This document shows positions 1-9,700 of a stretch of 64,000 nucleotides of DNA, one piece after another. The stretch lies in NCBI GenBank assembly GCA_037445555.1, contig JBBIKG010000008.1, positions 1-64,000 of the forward strand, in the 5' to 3' direction. The notes beneath the pieces were generated by a model that saw only the letters and a program-made list of their open reading frames with translations, was not told the origin of the DNA and made no database searches. The translations under genes and the position numbers were made by a program. The DNA is from JAAYJT01 sp037445555. Its GTDB lineage: Bacteria > Bacteroidota > Bacteroidia > Bacteroidales > JAAYJT01. Within the stretch, counting starts at the first letter, position 1. The number at the start of each line of letters is the position of its first letter.

Positions 1-33
1 TTATCAGACAGTTCTTTATCAAAATAGTCATCT

Positions 34-1641
34 ATGAATAAAATGTTATTGCTGGGGGATGAAGCCATAGCCCAGGCAGCTATTGATGCAGGCATCTCAG
101 GTATTTATGCCTACCCGGGAACCCCCTCAACCGAAATCACAGAATACGTGGCCGCTTCGAAAGAGGCAAGGCAAAAGCAAGTGAAGGCTTGCTGGGCTTC
201 GAACGAGAAAACCGCCATGGAAGGCGCGCTTGGCATGTCGTATGCCGGCAAAAGAACCATGACATGCATGAAGCATGTAGGTCTTAATGTAGCGGCCGAT
301 GCTTTTATCAATTCAGCCATCACCGGAGCCAACGGCGGATTGATAGTGGTTGCTGCGGACGATCCCTCCATGCATTCCTCGCAAAACGAGCAGGATTCTC
401 GGTTTTATGGAAGGTTTGCCATGATTCCGATCTACGAACCTTCAAGCCAGCAAGAAGCCTACGATATGGTGATTGACGGGTATGACCTGTCGGAAAAATA
501 CAGTATCCCCGTGCTTATGCGCATTACCACTCGACTGGCGCATTCGCGGGCAGGAGTGGCTGGCGGATCCAAACGCGGGCAAAACCCACTCCGCCTCCCA
601 TCCGATCTTAAACAATTTATTCTGCTGCCATCCATTGCGCGCCGGCAATATAAAAGATTGCTAGCCCAGCAGGTGTTGTTCGAACAGGAGTCAGAAGGAT
701 CCAAATACAATCAGTATTTTGATGGCCCAGATAAAAGCATGGGCATCATTGCCTGTGGACTGGCCTACAACTACCTGATGGAAAATTATCCCGACCGGCA
801 AGTGCCTTACCCGGTACTGAAAATCGGGCAATATCCTTTGCCTGTGAGCAATATTAAAAAGCTGTATTATGAATGCGAAAGCATACTTGTTCTTGAAGAT
901 GGCTATCCGCTGGTTGAAGAAGCATTGAAGGGTATCCTCAACCTGGGTAAGCCCATCTGCGGTCGGCTAGATGGCACCGTTCCTCGCGACGGTGAGCTTA
1001 ATCCGAACATCGTAGCCCTGGCATTGGGTCATACAGACGTATGGGGCCAGGCTGTTCCGGATATTGTTACTCCCCGCCCACCCTCTCTGTGCAAGGGATG
1101 TCCGCATATTTTTTCCTATAACGCCATGAATGAGGCGCTTACTGATTATGGAAAAGGACGTGTATTCTCCGATATCGGATGTTATACCCTGGGGGCATTG
1201 CCTCCTTTCGATGCCATTAATACCTGTGTTGACATGGGTGCTTCGGTAACCATGGCCAAAGGAGCCGCTGATGCAGGACTTGCGCCCGCCATAGCGGTGA
1301 TAGGCGACTCTACCTTTACCCACAGTGGCATGACAGGCCTTCTTGACGCGGTAATTTGCCAGGCAAATGTTAAGGTGCTGATTCTCGATAATGCCACCAC
1401 AGCCATGACTGGAGGCCAGCCATCGGCTGCTCTGGGGAGGCTGGAAGACATCTGTTTCGGGCTCGGAATTGCCCGGGAGCACATCAGGATAATTAACCCC
1501 ATACCTAAAAATCACCAGGAGAATACCTCAGTCATGCGTGAGGAATTTGCCTATGATGGGGTTTCGGTAATCATATCGCGGCGCGAGTGCATTGTAACTG
1601 CCACAAAACGGCTCAAGGAAAACAGGAAATCACAACAGTAA
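34..1641 (+). CDS. iorA: Indolepyruvate:ferredoxin oxidoreductase subunit alpha
   Basis: Large, thiamine-diphosphate-binding subunit of the enzyme that oxidatively decarboxylates aryl-pyruvates (the transamination products of Trp, Phe and Tyr) to aryl-acetyl-CoA while reducing ferredoxin, a step of anaerobic aromatic amino acid fermentation. Seen: an N-terminal pyrimidine-binding region with YPGTPSTEI near residue 28, a CKGCPH motif near residue 352, and a TPP-binding GDSTFTHSG segment near residue 424. The 535-residue protein ends soon after the REC of the last strand. The C-terminal 2[4Fe-4S] ferredoxin domain known from archaeal IorA (about 600 residues or more) is therefore absent, and electrons must leave by another route. 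The beta subunit follows after 18 nt. Start is ATG at 34, only 33 nt inside the window, so any promoter lies mostly outside it. Confidence 0.93.
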   Translation: MNKMLLLGDEAIAQAAIDAGISGIYAYPGTPSTEITEYVAASKEARQKQVKACWASNEKTAMEGALGMSYAGKRTMTCMKHVGLNVAADAFINSAITGANGGLIVVAADDPSMHSSQNEQDSRFYGRFAMIPIYEPSSQQEAYDMVIDGYDLSEKYSIPVLMRITTRLAHSRAGVAGGSKRGQNPLRLPSDLKQFILLPSIARRQYKRLLAQQVLFEQESEGSKYNQYFDGPDKSMGIIACGLAYNYLMENYPDRQVPYPVLKIGQYPLPVSNIKKLYYECESILVLEDGYPLVEEALKGILNLGKPICGRLDGTVPRDGELNPNIVALALGHTDVWGQAVPDIVTPRPPSLCKGCPHIFSYNAMNEALTDYGKGRVFSDIGCYTLGALPPFDAINTCVDMGASVTMAKGAADAGLAPAIAVIGDSTFTHSGMTGLLDAVICQANVKVLILDNATTAMTGGQPSAALGRLEDICFGLGIAREHIRIINPIPKNHQENTSVMREEFAYDGVSVIISRRECIVTATKRLKENRKSQQ

Positions 1642-1659
1642 CCAGCAACCATTATCACG

Positions 1660-2247
1660 ATGAAAATAGATATTGTTTTAGCAGGTGTAGGCGGCCAGGG
1701 AATATTATCCATTGCTGCCACCATCGGAACCGCTGCCCTGGATATGGGATTGCACCTGAAGCAGTCTGAAGTGCATGGCATGAGTCAGCGGGGTGGCGAT
1801 GTACAATCGAATCTGCGAATTTCGGATGCCGAAATTGCCAGCGACCTGATACCCAAAGGCAAGGCCGATCTCATCATCGCCGTTGAGCCAATGGAATCGT
1901 TGCGCTACCTGCCGATGTTATCGCCTGGTGGCTGGCTGATTACTAACACTACGCCCTTCGTCAACATTCGTAATTACCCTCCGATCGATTCGGTACTGGA
2001 AGAGGTGAGAAAATTCAAAAACCATATTGCGCTTGACGCTGACCAGATAGCAAAAGACCTTGGCTCGGCACGATCGGCCAATATGGTTATCCTGGGCGCT
2101 GCATCGACCCATTTGGCGATTGCACCCGAAAAACTGGAGAAGGCTATTGAAAGGATCTTCAGCCGAAAGGGAGAGGAAGTTGTTCAGGTGAACCTTGCCT
2201 GTTTCAGGGCCGGCCGCGATTTTTCACTTAGCTACGACAGGCGATAG
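1660..2247 (+). CDS. iorB: Indolepyruvate:ferredoxin oxidoreductase subunit beta
   Basis: Small (gamma-domain) subunit that completes the 2-oxoacid:ferredoxin oxidoreductase with the gene upstream. Seen: the family's N-terminal GVGGQGILS nucleotide-binding-like turn near residue 10 and the SEVHGMSQRGGDV segment near residue 40, both typical of IorB and PorG-type subunits. The length of 195 residues is normal. It lies 18 nt after iorA on the same strand, so the two are surely co-transcribed and form the cytoplasmic heterodimer. No regulatory site is visible between them. Confidence 0.93.
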   Translation: MKIDIVLAGVGGQGILSIAATIGTAALDMGLHLKQSEVHGMSQRGGDVQSNLRISDAEIASDLIPKGKADLIIAVEPMESLRYLPMLSPGGWLITNTTPFVNIRNYPPIDSVLEEVRKFKNHIALDADQIAKDLGSARSANMVILGAASTHLAIAPEKLEKAIERIFSRKGEEVVQVNLACFRAGRDFSLSYDRR

Positions 2248-2352
2248 TTTGCGGATCCGACGCTCTCTTTATTTGTTATCATTTTCTGCGTTAAGCAATA
2301 AATTCCAAAATATTGCTTTAATATCCATAAGGTACTATGAAATATTGAACGC

Positions 2353-3585
2353 ATGAGAAAAAAGCTAACGCTGGTTATTATCGTCGTCGGTTTGCTGCTT
2401 GCCTCGATTGCAGGTTATTTTGTTCTCCGAAGCCTTTCGCCGACTACCGAAGATTATACTCCGCCCGAGCCCGTCTACAAATATGGTATTTGCATCGACT
2501 CCCTGAAAGTAGTCGACAGCCATGTGCAGCCGGGCGAGACCCTATCAACGCTTTTACAGAAATTTTTCATCGACCAGCAAACTATCAATACTCTGGTGCA
2601 AAAATCGCGTGGAGTGTTTGATGTGAGAAGAATCAGGGCGGGCAACCGGTTTTCGATGCTCTGCCTCGACGACTCGCTTCAGACACCCCGGTATTTCATT
2701 TATGAGGATACTCCCACCAAATATATTGTCTTTCGCTTAACCGACTCTCTGGTGGTATATTCAGGCGAGAAAGAAGTGGAGAGGCGGGTGATGTCAACCT
2801 CTGGAACGATCAGCTCATCTTTGTGGAATTCAATGATTGACAAGGGCTTGCACCCCACCCTGGCTCTGGAGCTCTCCGACGTGTTTGCCTGGGCCATCGA
2901 CTTTTTTGCAATCCAGAAGAACGACTCGTACAGGCTAGTGTATGAGCAGATTTATTTGGAAGGCAAGCCTTTGAATATCGGCCGGATATTGTCGGCTTGT
3001 TTTAGCCATGTGGGTAAAGAATATTATGCATTTTACTTCACGCAGGATGGCAAGGGGGATTATTTTGATCAGGATGCTAACAGCCTGCGGAAGGCTTTTC
3101 TGAAGGCACCGCTTAAGTTTTCACGAATTTCTTCTCATTTCTCAAGCAGCCGCCTGCATCCTGTGCTTCGGATCCGTCGGCCTCATCACGGGGTGGATTA
3201 TGCCGCGCAAACAGGAACCCCGGTGCTGACAATCGGCGAGGGCACGGTGACCAAGGCCCACTATAGCGGTGGCGCCGGAAAAATGGTAGAGGTACGACAC
3301 AACAGCACCTACACCTCGCAATACCTGCACCTTTCAAAATTCGGAAATGGTATCAGGCCGGGTGTGCGCGTAAGCCAGGGTCAGGTAATCGGGTATGTTG
3401 GCAGCACCGGGCTGTCCACCGGGCCGCATCTCGATTTCAGGGTGTACCGAAACGGGGGAGCCATTAATCCACTCACGGTGGAATCGCCTCCAAGCGAACC
3501 GGTGAAAACAGCCAACCGCGAAGAATTTTTAAGATTGATGCAACTCGAAAAAGCCAGACTGGACAGTTTGAGAGTGGCGGGGTAA
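2353..3585 (+). CDS. M23-family (LytM) peptidoglycan peptidase, membrane-anchored
   Basis: Predicted cell-wall endopeptidase or cell-wall remodelling factor. Residues 6-27 form an N-terminal membrane anchor or uncleaved signal. The next 200 residues resemble the LysM/OapA-like region found in MepM-type proteins ('VQPGETLSTLL' at about 58-68). The LytM domain covers about 260-380. The first zinc motif is present as H278-x3-D282. The usual C-terminal HxH motif reads H359-L-D361, so the second His is Asp. An Asp could still bind zinc, but activity is uncertain; the protein may be an active variant or a non-catalytic activator. It stands alone about 100 nt after iorB and no clear promoter match was found. 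Its 3' end faces the minus-strand terminator at 3613-3641. Confidence 0.85.
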   Translation: MRKKLTLVIIVVGLLLASIAGYFVLRSLSPTTEDYTPPEPVYKYGICIDSLKVVDSHVQPGETLSTLLQKFFIDQQTINTLVQKSRGVFDVRRIRAGNRFSMLCLDDSLQTPRYFIYEDTPTKYIVFRLTDSLVVYSGEKEVERRVMSTSGTISSSLWNSMIDKGLHPTLALELSDVFAWAIDFFAIQKNDSYRLVYEQIYLEGKPLNIGRILSACFSHVGKEYYAFYFTQDGKGDYFDQDANSLRKAFLKAPLKFSRISSHFSSSRLHPVLRIRRPHHGVDYAAQTGTPVLTIGEGTVTKAHYSGGAGKMVEVRHNSTYTSQYLHLSKFGNGIRPGVRVSQGQVIGYVGSTGLSTGPHLDFRVYRNGGAINPLTVESPPSEPVKTANREEFLRLMQLEKARLDSLRVAG

Positions 3586-3612
3586 TCGGTATTCCGGAGC
3601 CGGGAGAATACT

Positions 3613-3641
3613 AAAAAAGCCAGCCCTTTTCAGAGCTGGCT
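3613..3641 (-). terminator. Rho-independent terminator of the minus-strand uptake region
   Basis: A 7-bp perfect stem (3618-3624 pairing with 3635-3641, AGCCAGC/GCTGGCT) encloses a 10-nt loop. Read on the minus strand it is followed by six T residues (3613-3618 on the plus strand are A). It lies just after the end of the decayed lipoprotein gene, so it closes that transcription unit. Confidence 0.75.
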
Positions 3642-3645
3642 CCCA

Positions 3646-4356
3646 TCAATATTCACCAAAATCAGTCCTCAGAAAGATGTGTAGGTTTCTCCTAATTCGC
3701 GTGGACCAGCTCTCCCATGTAAAAATAGAACCGGTAGGATTTTCCAGTTTAGGGTTCAAAGTTGGAGCGTTTTTCGGCAGTGGGTAGGATATCTGCCGGT
3801 GTTCCAATGGAATATGTTGCGTTATTGGTGCCGGATCAACGGTGATCTGCCTAAAATAACCTGAGCCGCCAAGTTCGCCCACAGAGGTCTGACAGGTTAA
3901 TGCACTTAGAGACGTGAGAAACTTGTTCTTATTGATCGGGCGTACGCCGGCGGTAGGGTGAGTAAATGTTCCTGTCACCTGGTAATACCCGGTATAAAGG
4001 TCAGCCACTGCTATTTTCGTCCTTATGCTATTCATTGCTATACGCCCTTCGGCCAGCACAGAAACATAAGTCAGTGTCCATTAATCGCTAATTTTGGCAA
4101 GCAATTCATTAGCAGGCAGAGGTACAGTGAAAATTTTTAGATTCTTGATCAGGTCGACATAGATTACCGAGAAGATGATTTCAGCATCTTCGTTCAGGTT
4201 CTTTCCATTAACCGATACCGTCTTAACCAGCACCTCATTGGAAGCTTTGCCTGCATCGGTGCAAGAGTAATTAGTATATGCCTCCAATGTGTTGTTGGCT
4301 GGGCCTTTTGGAAGGTATGGCACCGGAAATGCAGCCAACCCGCCACAAAATGGCAA
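3646..4356 (-). pseudogene. Decayed DUF1735/DUF4361-type surface lipoprotein gene
   Basis: Two open stretches (4356-4081 and 4080-3646) lie in the same reading frame, separated only by a TAA stop at 4081-4083. Reading through the stop gives ...LLAKISD, stop, WTLTYVSVLAEGRIAMNS..., continuous in register. The downstream part (YYQVTGTFTHPTAG, then ELGGSGYF) resembles the C-terminal DUF4361 region of the DUF1735/DUF4361 lipoproteins that often accompany SusC/SusD pairs. The upstream part has the shorter DUF1735-like pattern. No signal peptide or lipobox remains, because other stops lie upstream in the frame. I take this as the eroded last gene of the first susCD locus. The family call rests on remembered patterns and is moderate; the in-frame stop is directly visible. 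Confidence 0.5.
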
Positions 4357-4515
4357 ATGTGGCCATAATACTACCGGCTATTGGAATATTAAGGCTTGCC
4401 TAAGCGACACAAAGATTAAATCTCCCTGATTATCTTCATTTTACGGAACAGGAATACGGCTAGACCCGGGAGCCGAAAGTTTATACTGCTGGTTGTAACC
4501 CTGCAGAATTGTAAC

Positions 4516-5106
4516 TTATAGCAACAATCCCAGTGAAATTAACAGAGCCCTGTTTTTCATTGATTCGACAGGGTTTGACGCAATATTTCGCAAGCCCGTT
4601 TGGTAAGAAATTCTGAAGCGAATAGCGTCGAATTCAATGACACATCCCATGCTGAGGCCTGCATCCATGTGTTTGATTTCATCCGGATTGCTTCCGAAAT
4701 CCAAAGATTCCCGTGTATTATTGCTTTTAATGAATCCGTCAAGAGCATATCCCAGGTACGGACCGGCATCAAAACTCATGCGGAAGGTTTCGAGATCAAA
4801 TTTGATGCGGGTAAGCAATGGAACCTGAATATAGGTAAGCCTGAATAGGTAGGTGTTGGTATCACTAACCACTCTGTATCCAACGGGAACTACTCCGATT
4901 CCGACGGCTCCATGCAGGTCTCCCCTGAGCTTAACCTCTGTTTCGAGACCGCCAAAAAAACCCTTAGCCCTGGTGGTTTCGATGGTGGCTCCATTCACAA
5001 AAAACAAAACATCCGATGCCACAAACCCCGCCTGCAAGGTGGTTTTCTGCGCCCGTGCAGGCATAGCAACAAGGAGTAACAAAACTATTGTATGACCTAT
5101 TTTCAT
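4516..5106 (-). CDS. PorT-family outer-membrane beta-barrel protein
   Basis: Small outer-membrane barrel of unknown specific role. Seen: a cleavable signal peptide (residues 1-19, ending ARA before Q20), then alternating amphipathic strands such as 'LFRLTYIQVPLLTRIKFDL' and 'FRMSFDAGPYLGYALDG', which are typical of the eight-stranded OMP_b-brl_2/PorT group. At 196 residues it fits that group. It follows the first susC-susD pair on the same strand, but a strong terminator-like hairpin (5196-5242) and its own TAnnTTTG element (5134-5141) lie in between, so it is probably transcribed separately. It is not itself evidence of type IX secretion, since many such barrels have other roles. Confidence 0.75.
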   Translation of the reverse strand: MKIGHTIVLLLLVAMPARAQKTTLQAGFVASDVLFFVNGATIETTRAKGFFGGLETEVKLRGDLHGAVGIGVVPVGYRVVSDTNTYLFRLTYIQVPLLTRIKFDLETFRMSFDAGPYLGYALDGFIKSNNTRESLDFGSNPDEIKHMDAGLSMGCVIEFDAIRFRISYQTGLRNIASNPVESMKNRALLISLGLLL

Positions 5107-5133
5107 AATAGCAAGCTGATGGTGGCGTTAACA

Positions 5134-5141
5134 CAAATGTA
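5134..5141 (-). promoter_or_regulatory. Bacteroidota -7 element for the PorT-like gene
   Basis: Minus strand reads TACATTTG, an exact TAnnTTTG match 28 nt upstream of the ATG at 5106. No good -33 TTG is seen at the normal distance, so support is from the -7 element and its position after a terminator. Confidence 0.45.
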
Positions 5142-5195
5142 CAGCTATTTATCGGGTATGAAGCACCCTCGCTGATTTCAGTAACCTCTGAAAGA

Positions 5196-5242
5196 AAGAG
5201 CCCCGGGCGGGTCCACACGCTGGACACCGGCCCGGGGCTCTT
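5196..5242 (-). terminator. Terminator after the first susC-susD pair
   Basis: A GC-rich 13-bp perfect stem (5196-5208 with 5230-5242, AAGAGCCCCGGGC and its complement) has a further small nested stem in the loop. On the minus strand it is followed by TTTCTTTC. It begins about 20 nt after the susD stop and separates susD from the PorT-like gene. Confidence 0.75.
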
Positions 5243-5263
5243 GTTTCAATCAGTTTGTTGGCT

Positions 5264-6748
5264 TTAATAGCCCTGATTCTGCATAAGCCGAGAATTGACT
5301 TCGATCTCGCGCTGAGGTATAGGATACACCATGCGCCAGTCGTTCCATTGGATGGTTTGACCCACGTAGGGCGATCCCGAAGGGGCTACGACACTGCCTC
5401 CCCAACGTTTTAGATCGTGGAGGTCATGGCCTTCGAAGCAAAGTTCCTTATACCGATCCAGTTTAATCACATCAAGTGTTACGTTTGCCGGAGCTGCAAG
5501 CAGGCTCGCTCTCGCACGGCTACGTATCCGGTTCAGGTCATTGAAGGGGGTGTCGCCCACGCTGCCTCCGCTCATGAAATTGGCTTCGGCACGGGTCAGG
5601 TACATCTCGGCAAGGCGAATCACGTTGATATTGGTTTCATACCTGCCCCATTTCGTTGTTCTGCGGCGTCCGGCCCTTGTGCCGTATCCCCAGTAATACA
5701 TGGCGCTGATTTCATTTATCACTTTTGCATTCGGATTGTCTTCCAGCCCTCCACGCAAATCGCCCGACTCATATAAGCTAACCTGAGCTGCCTGAATGCG
5801 AACATCACCACGGCCAAATCCGGGCATGCTGGCAAAAAATGTTCCAATCCCATTATTCGACTGCCCTGCATTACTATATAGGTTCTGCCTGATCATAAAC
5901 ACATCTTCTGAGGTGTATCCAGGGTTATTGTAACATGAGCGAGGGGTGACATTCAGTGCGTTAGGTCCAAACTCATTGATAACAATGGTGGCCTCCTGGG
6001 CGGTTTTCAACCAATCTTTCTGCGAAAAATACACCCTTGCCAGAAATGCGCTGGTGTTGGTGGATGTGGCCAACCCGCGGTTAGCACCGGCTTTTCCGGC
6101 CGCCAGTTTGGTTTTAGCCACAGTAAGATCACCGATTATTTGAGTGTACACCTCAGCTACTGAATTCCGGGGCGGGAAGGTAATGTTTTCATAGGTTTGC
6201 ACAGGAGCAGTAAGTATGGGAACTCCCGGGTGGCTATTGTTGGTGGTAAAACCCCATGGCTGGGCATAGAACCTGACCAGCTCGAAATAAAGGATCCCGC
6301 GAATAAACCGGGCTTCGCCTTCGACGCGGTTTTTGTCCGCATCAGCCACTTTGCCAAGGTTTGTCAGCACATTGTTCGCAATATTTATTGCCCGGTAGGC
6401 ATCAATCCATTTCGAAGCAATGGTGCCTTCGTTTTTATCGAGCGACTTGCGAAACATCTGGCGGTAGCCAATAAATGTTCCGTCCCACACGATGCGGCTG
6501 GTGCTGTTGGCAGCCAGGAGGTCGGAGTGGAAGATGCTTGTGCCGGCATATAGGTTCGTTCCGGCCACAATGCTCCATGCGCCGTCCAGAGCGCTTTTCA
6601 CTCCTGCATCATCCACATACACAAGATCATAATCAATGCTGAGCTCGGGGTCCATTTCCAGCTTTTTATCGCAGGCGGCAAACAAGGTCATTATTCCGAC
6701 TACTGCAATAAGGACATGATATTTAAGAGTTTTCATATCATTCTTCAT
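5264..6748 (-). CDS. SusD/RagB-family outer-membrane lipoprotein (pair 1)
   Basis: Surface-exposed lid and substrate-binding lipoprotein that closes over its SusC transporter. Seen: a lipoprotein signal with the lipobox cysteine at residue 26 (LFAAC), a TPR-rich helical body (for example 'VEGEARFIRGILYFELVRFYAQPWG' at about residues 142-166), and the C-terminal family region 'ELCFEGHDLHDLKRWG' before a short tail. At 494 residues it is a normal length. It starts 23 nt after its susC and ends before the 5196-5242 hairpin. The ligand cannot be named from sequence. The absence of carbohydrate-active enzymes next to it leaves peptides, glycans or other polymers open. Confidence 0.93.
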   Translation of the reverse strand: MKNDMKTLKYHVLIAVVGIMTLFAACDKKLEMDPELSIDYDLVYVDDAGVKSALDGAWSIVAGTNLYAGTSIFHSDLLAANSTSRIVWDGTFIGYRQMFRKSLDKNEGTIASKWIDAYRAINIANNVLTNLGKVADADKNRVEGEARFIRGILYFELVRFYAQPWGFTTNNSHPGVPILTAPVQTYENITFPPRNSVAEVYTQIIGDLTVAKTKLAAGKAGANRGLATSTNTSAFLARVYFSQKDWLKTAQEATIVINEFGPNALNVTPRSCYNNPGYTSEDVFMIRQNLYSNAGQSNNGIGTFFASMPGFGRGDVRIQAAQVSLYESGDLRGGLEDNPNAKVINEISAMYYWGYGTRAGRRRTTKWGRYETNINVIRLAEMYLTRAEANFMSGGSVGDTPFNDLNRIRSRARASLLAAPANVTLDVIKLDRYKELCFEGHDLHDLKRWGGSVVAPSGSPYVGQTIQWNDWRMVYPIPQREIEVNSRLMQNQGY

Positions 6749-6771
6749 TTTAAGTGTTTATCCTTCAAAAA

Positions 6772-9700
6772 TTAAAAACGAACCTGTGCTCCAAAGGTGA
6801 TTGTCCGTGGCTGAGGTGTAGTGTAAAAATCATACCCCTGCCTCAGGTTCATGGTTTGTGCAGACGGGCCCGTACCTACAAAGTTGGCTTCCGGATCCCA
6901 TCCCACATAATCGGTGAGTGTCCATAGGTTCAACCCTTTGACAAAGAAGCGGATATTGCTCAGTCCGTAATTCGACATCAAACGCGACTTAAGCGTATAG
7001 CCGAGTGTCACATCCTTAAGCCGGAGATACGAGCCGTCAAACACCAGCATGGAGGAAATACCGTAACCATTTCCTTCCCAAAGCCTGGGTTGCGGGTACT
7101 TGGTTTTGTCGCCGGGTTTTTTCCAGTAGTTCTGGTAGAACTCAAGGGTCTGGTTGTCGAACCATGACAGTCCGTCGGCCTGCCATTGCCGTCCGCCATT
7201 AAAGATCTCGTTGCCATACACAAACTGCATGGTAAATGACAGATCGAAGCCTTTAAAGTTCAGCGTATTGGTCATACCCCCCGTAAAGTCCGGGTTCGGA
7301 TCTCCTGCCATTTGCTGGGCAGCAGCTGCAATATTATTTGTGGTTTCAACTTTCTTATCGTCCACATAGAAGAGTGCATCGCCATTTTCAGGTTTGACAC
7401 CCGCATACACCGGCATCCAGAAGATACCAATAGGTTGGCCTTCCATCGCACGCCAATTGCCCACACGAATGATCTGGCCGTCGAGGTTGGTCACCTTGTT
7501 TTTATTGGTGGAGAAATTAAAGCTGGTATTCCACATCAATGGTTGAGTGAGGTTTACGGTATTTAGCAGGAATTCCCAGCCTTTGTTTTCCAGGTCGCCG
7601 ATATTTTTCACGATGCTGGTGAAGCCGGATGTGGCAGGCACATTAGCTGAAAGCAACAGGTCGGAGGTGTTCTTGATATAGTAATCTATCTCACCCGTAA
7701 TGCGGTTATCCAGGAAACCAAAGTCCAAACCGATGTTGATCTGCTCCGTGGTTTCCCATTTCAGGTCATCCCACGGAAGACTCACCGGTACCAGTCCGGA
7801 ATAACCGGCATAGTTGCTCGCCGAATACAATCCGCGCGATGAAAAGTTGCCAATTTCGGCATTTCCGGTCAGGCCCCAGCTGCCTCTGAGTTTGAGGAAG
7901 CTGAGGAAACCCAGGTTTTGCATGAATTTTTCCTTGGTGATGATCCATGCGGCCGATGCGGCAGGGAAGAATCCAAAGCGGTTTTCTTTACCAAACCTGG
8001 AGCTGCCATCGTAACGTCCGCTCAGCGTGAACAGATATTTGTCAGCCAGCTTGAAGTTAGAGCGGAGGAAGTAGGAAAGGAAGCTGTACCCGGTTCCCCA
8101 GCCGTCAGATCCGCTTGGCTCTGCTGCCGATGAGATACGTTTGAACTTATCGCTCGGAAAGTTCTCGGCGCCATTCCACTGCACATCCCTGTATGATTCT
8201 TCATAGGTCATCCCTGTCACCACGTTGAGATTCAGGTTAAGCAGTTTTGCAAAGTCCTTATTATAGGTAAAATAGCTATTGGAAGTGTAGTTCAATAGCG
8301 TCACGGTGCGTTCTTCGGCACTGCCATAAGGACCTCCGTCATTCGTCAGGCGGCCCCAGTAGCCTTTTTCTTTCTGGTTGGTTTGGTCGGCGCCAAATTC
8401 TGTTTTGAAAGTCAGGCCATCAATCAGGTTAAACTGGGCGAAGATATTTCCCATATTTCTGTACACCAGCGCATTAAAGCTATTGTATTCTGCCGGAATC
8501 AGTCCATTTTCGTACTGCGTCAGGCTGTTGAGTTCATTCGTTCCGGGGATATAGGCCGGATCGAGCGGCGATAAAGCCACCATTTGGAGAGGAGTTGCGA
8601 AGGCATTGTCGTTTGCCACGCGCCAGCTCCTCGACCTTACGGGGTTTAGGCTTAACCCGAACGAAACAAAGTCATTGGCTTTATGGTCGAGTGTAAACCT
8701 GGCGCTGACCCGGTCGAAATCGTTCTTGATAACCACGGCTTCCTGATTGGCCCATGAAAGGCTGGTATAGAATTTCGTTTTCTCGGTACCACCAGAGGCT
8801 GCCAAGTCGTGCTGCTGGGTATACCCGCGTCGGAGTGCCAAGTCTTCCCAGTTTTCATCCGGACCCTTGGTCAGGTCATTCGGATTGTCGGCATCACGCC
8901 AATAGGGAAACCAGTCGTCGAGCAGGGCTTGCCAGGTAGCATATCCCAGAGCGCCGGCTCCGTAAAGCTTATCCATATTGTTAAACCCTTCCTCGACCAG
9001 CGACAGGTATTGTTGCCTGTTCAGGAAACCCACCTTTTTGGCCGGGTCGCTGAAGCCACCTTGTGCGGTATAGGTAAACAATGTTTTGCCCTCTTTACCT
9101 CTTTTGGTGGTAATCAGCACCACGCCATTGGCAGCGCGCGCTCCGTAAATGGCCGCGGCCGAAGCATCCTTCAAAATCTGGATAGATTCAATATCGGCGG
9201 GGTTTAGGTCGGCCATAGGGTTGGTGGGTTCATTCCCTCCGGTACCGATGTTTGCCGTGTTGATGGGAATGCCATCGATGACATATAGTGGCTGGTTGTC
9301 GGCTGTAATGGACGATGATCCCCTCACCCTGACCTTGATGGCCTGGCCAAGCTTGCCACTGCCTCCCTGAACATACACCCCGGAAGCTTTTCCCTGGATG
9401 GCTGATTCAAAACTGGGTTGTGTGGAGTTGGCAATATCGGATGCCCTCACGGCTGAAATCGACCCGGTAAGTTCTGATTTAAGCCGGGTACCGAATCCCA
9501 CCACCACCACTTCGTCGAGTGTGGCTACGTCGGGATCAAGCACCACATTTATGACGCTGCGTCCCGCAATCTGGATTTCCTGTGTTTTCATGCCGATAAA
9601 GCTGAAGACCAGGACGGTTGCATTGGCTGGAGCATTCAGTGAGTAGGCCCCGTTTACGTCGGTCACCACTCCGGTAGTGGTTCCTTTCACCACAATCGAA

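Noticed and set aside
967..1515. 182-codon open frame on the minus strand inside iorA
   Set aside because: Antisense shadow of iorA with no recognisable domain; the plus-strand protein is complete and typical.
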